6,930 nt of DNA from an uncultured Pseudomonadota bacterium (GTDB taxonomy: Bacteria; Pseudomonadota; Gammaproteobacteria; Burkholderiales; SG8-39): contig CAIVVS010000248.1 of the NCBI GenBank assembly GCA_903909415.1, positions 1 to 6,930 of the forward strand, written 5' to 3'. Shown piece after piece: positions 4,496 to 6,930 of this stretch (positions are counted from its first letter, which is position 1; each line of letters starts with the position of its first letter). A program made the position numbers and the translations under genes. The notes below the pieces were generated by a model that saw only the letters and a list, made by a program, of their open reading frames with translations, had not been told where the DNA came from and did not search any database.

Positions 4496-5994
4496 TGGCT
4501 GCGCTGACACCGGGTCCCACGGCCAGCGCGACGCCGCTGCACTTCCAGGGCGCGGCGCAGCTCGCGCGCCGCATCGCCGCGGGCGAGCTGTCGTCGCGTG
4601 CGCTGCTGGAGGCGATGCTCGCGCGGGTGGCGAAGTACAACCCCGCGTTGAACGCCATCATCCTGCTGCGTGCCGACGAGGCGCGGGCGCGCGCCGACGC
4701 CGCCGACGCGGCGCAGGCAGCGGGACAGTCGTGGGGGCCGCTGCACGGCGTGCCGATGACGGTGAAGGAGTGCTTCGACTGGACCGGCACGCCCTCGACC
4801 TTCGGCCACCCGGAACGCGCCTCGCACCGCGCGAAGCATGACGCGGCGGTGATCGAGCGGCTGGAGGCCGCCGGCGCGATCGTGTTCGGCAAGACCAACG
4901 TGCCCAAGGACCTGTCGGACTGGCAGTCCTTCAACGCGGTGTACGGCGTTACCGTGAACCCGTGGAACGCGGCGCATTCGCCCGGCGGTTCCTCGGGCGG
5001 GTCGGCCGCGGCGCTCGCGGCCGGGCTCACCGCGCTGGAAGTCGGCAGCGACGTGGGCGGCTCGATCCGCGTGCCGGCGCATTTCTCCGGCGTGTATGGC
5101 CACCGCCCGACCTACGGCATCGTGCCGGTGCGCGGCCATGCGCTGACCGAGGGCGCGCCGCCGGACGACATCAACGTCGTCGGGCCTCTCGCGCGCACGC
5201 CCGAGGACCTGGACCTCGCGATGCGCCTGCTGGCCGGCGCCGATGGCCCGCAGGCGCGCGGCTGGAAGCTGGATTTGCCCGAAGCAAAGCACGCGACTTT
5301 GTCCGGCTGGCGCGTCGCGCTGGTCACCGGCGACCCGGACTACCCGGTGGACACGGACACGCGCGACGCGGTGCTGGCTGTCGCCGACACGCTGCGCCGC
5401 GCGGGCGCGAGCGTCACGCTGGACCCGGCGCTGCCGCTGCCCAGCCGCGAGTACTACGAGCTCTACATCGCCTTGCTGCGCGGCTCGACCGCGGGGCGAC
5501 GCTCGGCCAAGGAGATCGCGGCGATGAAGTCGCAGGCGGCGGCGCTTGCACCGGAGGACCACGGCTACGAGGCGCTGATGCTGCGCGGCCTGACGCAGGA
5601 CCACCGTGAATGGCTGGAACAGAACGCCAGGCGCACCCGGCTGCGCGCCGACTGGGAAGCCTTCTTCGGCCGGTACGACCTGCTGGTCACGCCGATGACG
5701 CCCACGCCCGCGTTCCCGCACATCCACGACACGCCCAAGCCGGCGCAGCGCCTGATGGTGGACGGCGTGTCCATGCCCATGTCCAACACCTACTTCTGGA
5801 TCGGCCTGTCGGCGGTGGCCTACCTGCCGGCGACCGTCATCCCCGCGGGGCAGTCACGCGTCGGCTCGACCGCTGGGCTTCCGATCGGCCTGCAGGTGCT
5901 GGGGCCGGAGTACGGCGACCTGTCCTGCATCGCGCTGGCGCGCCAGCTGGAAACCGCGCACCGCGGCTTCCAGCCCCCGCCGGGCTACGACTGA
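4495..5994 (+). CDS. Amidase-signature family amidohydrolase
   Basis: This 499-residue cytoplasmic enzyme is expected to hydrolyse a carboxylic amide to acid plus ammonia. The amidase-signature triad is complete: Lys91 in PMTVKECFD, cis-Ser166 in SPGGSSGGSAAALAAG, and nucleophile Ser190 in GSDVGGSIRVPA. The 24-residue gap between the two serines and 99-residue Lys-to-Ser gap match GatA. It is not GatA itself in context: there is no gatB or gatC nearby, and the C-terminal half differs in look. GVYGHRPTYGIVP (199-211) follows the core, and the protein ends in PPPGYD. The start ATG overlaps the amidohydrolase stop as TGATG. There is no own Shine-Dalgarno, so it is probably translated by coupling. 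The open frame extends far upstream through the amidohydrolase gene, but that part is out of frame with it and not coding. The substrate cannot be told. Confidence 0.93.
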   Translation: MAALTPGPTASATPLHFQGAAQLARRIAAGELSSRALLEAMLARVAKYNPALNAIILLRADEARARADAADAAQAAGQSWGPLHGVPMTVKECFDWTGTPSTFGHPERASHRAKHDAAVIERLEAAGAIVFGKTNVPKDLSDWQSFNAVYGVTVNPWNAAHSPGGSSGGSAAALAAGLTALEVGSDVGGSIRVPAHFSGVYGHRPTYGIVPVRGHALTEGAPPDDINVVGPLARTPEDLDLAMRLLAGADGPQARGWKLDLPEAKHATLSGWRVALVTGDPDYPVDTDTRDAVLAVADTLRRAGASVTLDPALPLPSREYYELYIALLRGSTAGRRSAKEIAAMKSQAAALAPEDHGYEALMLRGLTQDHREWLEQNARRTRLRADWEAFFGRYDLLVTPMTPTPAFPHIHDTPKPAQRLMVDGVSMPMSNTYFWIGLSAVAYLPATVIPAGQSRVGSTAGLPIGLQVLGPEYGDLSCIALARQLETAHRGFQPPPGYD

Positions 5995-6015
5995 GCGCAG
6001 CGCGGCGGCAGTGGC

Positions 6016-6930
6016 TTACTCCGGCTTGATGCCGGCGAAGTCCACCACCTTCTTCACGTTGTCGGCGTCGGCCTTCATCAACTGGCCCATCTCCACCCCG
6101 GTGGTGAGGAAGGGCTCGAGGCCACCCGACGTGATGCGCTGGACCACCTCGGGCATGGCCATCACGCGGCGGATGTCGGCCTCGATCTTGGCCAGCACCT
6201 CGCGCGGCGTGCCCGCCGGGGCCATGAAACCGTAGTAGATGTTGGCGTCGTAGTCCTTCAGGTCGGGCAGGCCCGACTCGCGGAAGGTCGGGATCTCCGG
6301 CGCGGACGGCGAGCGGTTCTTGGTGGTCAGCGCCAGCACGCGCAGCTTGCCGGCCTTCTGGTGCGGCAGCACCGTCGCCAGCGAGGCGATCACCGTGTCG
6401 ATCTGCCCGCCCACCGTGTCGATCACCGCCGGCGCGCAGCCGCGGTAGGGAATGTGCAGCGCGAAGGTCTTGGTCTGGAACTTGAACAGCTCGAACGCGA
6501 AGTGGTGCGCCGTGGCCACGCCGCAGGTGGCGTACGAGACCTTGCCGGGATTCGCGCGCAGCTTGGCGACGAACTGGCGCAGGTCGGTCTCCTTCACGCT
6601 CGGGTGCACCGCCAGCGCCATGGGCGTGGAGGTCACCAGCGCGATCGGCGCGAAGTCGCGGAACAGGTCGAAGGGCAGCTTGGTGTAGAGCGCGACGTTG
6701 AAGGCCTGCGCGCTGGATGCGGTGAGCAGCGTGTAGCCGTCGGGCGCCGAGCGGTACACCGCTTCCACGCCGATGTTGCCGCCGGCGCCGATGCGGTTCT
6801 CGACGATCACCTGCTGCTTCCACAGCTCGCCCAGCTTGTCGCCGATCAGGCGGGCGGTGAAGTCCGCCGCGCCGCCGGCCGTGAAGGTGACCACGATCTT
6901 CACCGGCTTGGCCGGCCAGGCCGGCGCCGC
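6016..6930 (-). CDS. Bug/TctC-family periplasmic solute receptor, N-terminus beyond window
   Basis: 304 residues are visible on the minus strand, ending in GIKPE and TAA. The frame is open to the right edge, so the signal peptide and true start lie outside. An internal GTG at 6903 should not be taken as the start, because the preceding WPAKPVKIVV is the typical mature N-terminus of Bug proteins. Family features (visible residue numbers) are VTFTAGGAADFTARL (14-28, with Asp23 in the binding loop), VENRIGAGGNIG (43-54) and APDGYTLL (62-69). Further on are NPGKVSYAT, PYRGCAPAVID and FMAPAGTP. Bug proteins are periplasmic, often one per transportable carboxylate, and sometimes pair with TctA/TctB membrane subunits; none is seen here. 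They are abundant in Burkholderiales, often orphan. It is convergent with the amidase gene, with only 21 bp between stops. Its ligand, perhaps the amide or acid of the neighbouring enzymes, is inferred from proximity only. Confidence 0.9.
   Translation of the reverse strand, partial: AAPAWPAKPVKIVVTFTAGGAADFTARLIGDKLGELWKQQVIVENRIGAGGNIGVEAVYRSAPDGYTLLTASSAQAFNVALYTKLPFDLFRDFAPIALVTSTPMALAVHPSVKETDLRQFVAKLRANPGKVSYATCGVATAHHFAFELFKFQTKTFALHIPYRGCAPAVIDTVGGQIDTVIASLATVLPHQKAGKLRVLALTTKNRSPSAPEIPTFRESGLPDLKDYDANIYYGFMAPAGTPREVLAKIEADIRRVMAMPEVVQRITSGGLEPFLTTGVEMGQLMKADADNVKKVVDFAGIKPE

Noticed and set aside
3362..4510. A 382-codon open frame antisense to the amidohydrolase
   Set aside because: It is opposite a protein with complete metal-site motifs, has no supporting start signal, and has compositionally shadow-like content.
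4381..5727. A 448-codon open frame antisense to the amidase
   Set aside because: The translation is dominated by Arg, Gly and Ala without recognisable motifs, while the plus strand encodes a complete amidase triad. It is a GC-driven shadow.
6016..6903. Taking the internal GTG at 6903 as the start of the Bug receptor
   Set aside because: The upstream in-frame codons to the edge encode WPAKPVKI, typical of a mature Bug N-terminus, and a signal peptide is expected further upstream. The gene is partial.
1..6930. A defence island, mobile element or CRISPR array
   Set aside because: I saw no direct-repeat/spacer array, transposase, integrase, nuclease or toxin-antitoxin motif. The recognisable genes are metabolic, transport and regulatory families.

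Overview
The window is very GC-rich and almost fully coding. It looks like chromosomal accessory (catabolic) DNA from a betaproteobacterium of the Burkholderiales type. That assignment is an inference from three things: a Bug/TctC-family solute receptor, a D-lactate dehydrogenase-like FAD oxidase with a close Burkholderiales-style sequence, and an Ala/Lys-rich N-terminal tail on the regulator. I found no tRNA, rRNA, CRISPR array, transposase or phage gene.

Layout from left to right. (1) The 5' end of an unidentified leftward gene (1-164, minus) is divergent from a MarR-like winged-helix regulator (281-916, plus). Their 116-bp gap holds two face-to-face sigma70-like promoters that overlap physically, plus short inverted and direct repeats. 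(2) A D-lactate dehydrogenase/glycolate oxidase GlcD-like FAD oxidase (1040-2449, plus) follows. Its best ribosome binding site and ATG belong to a 22-codon out-of-frame ORF (987-1055), whose stop overlaps an in-frame TTG of the oxidase. (3) A strong GC hairpin separates the oxidase from a convergent solute-binding lipoprotein gene of the SBP_bac_3 type (2491-3288, minus). (4) A 238-bp divergent intergenic region (3289-3526) carries a palindrome, a hairpin and a candidate promoter. (5) A two-gene operon follows: an amidohydrolase-2 family enzyme of the gamma-resorcylate decarboxylase/ACMSD type (3527-4495) and an amidase-signature hydrolase (4495-5994), overlapping by one base. (6) The window ends in a convergent Bug/TctC periplasmic receptor gene whose N-terminus lies beyond the right edge (6016-6930, minus).

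How the genes might work together (inference): the Bug receptor would capture a carboxylate-like or aromatic solute, the amidase would convert an amide to a carboxylic acid, and the metal-dependent amidohydrolase would decarboxylate or hydrolyse the product. The FAD oxidase would oxidise a 2-hydroxy acid, and the MarR-like protein would control the leftward gene and itself. Nothing in the sequence fixes the substrate. The families are all known; the novel aspects are the gene combination, the start region of the oxidase and the overlapping promoters.
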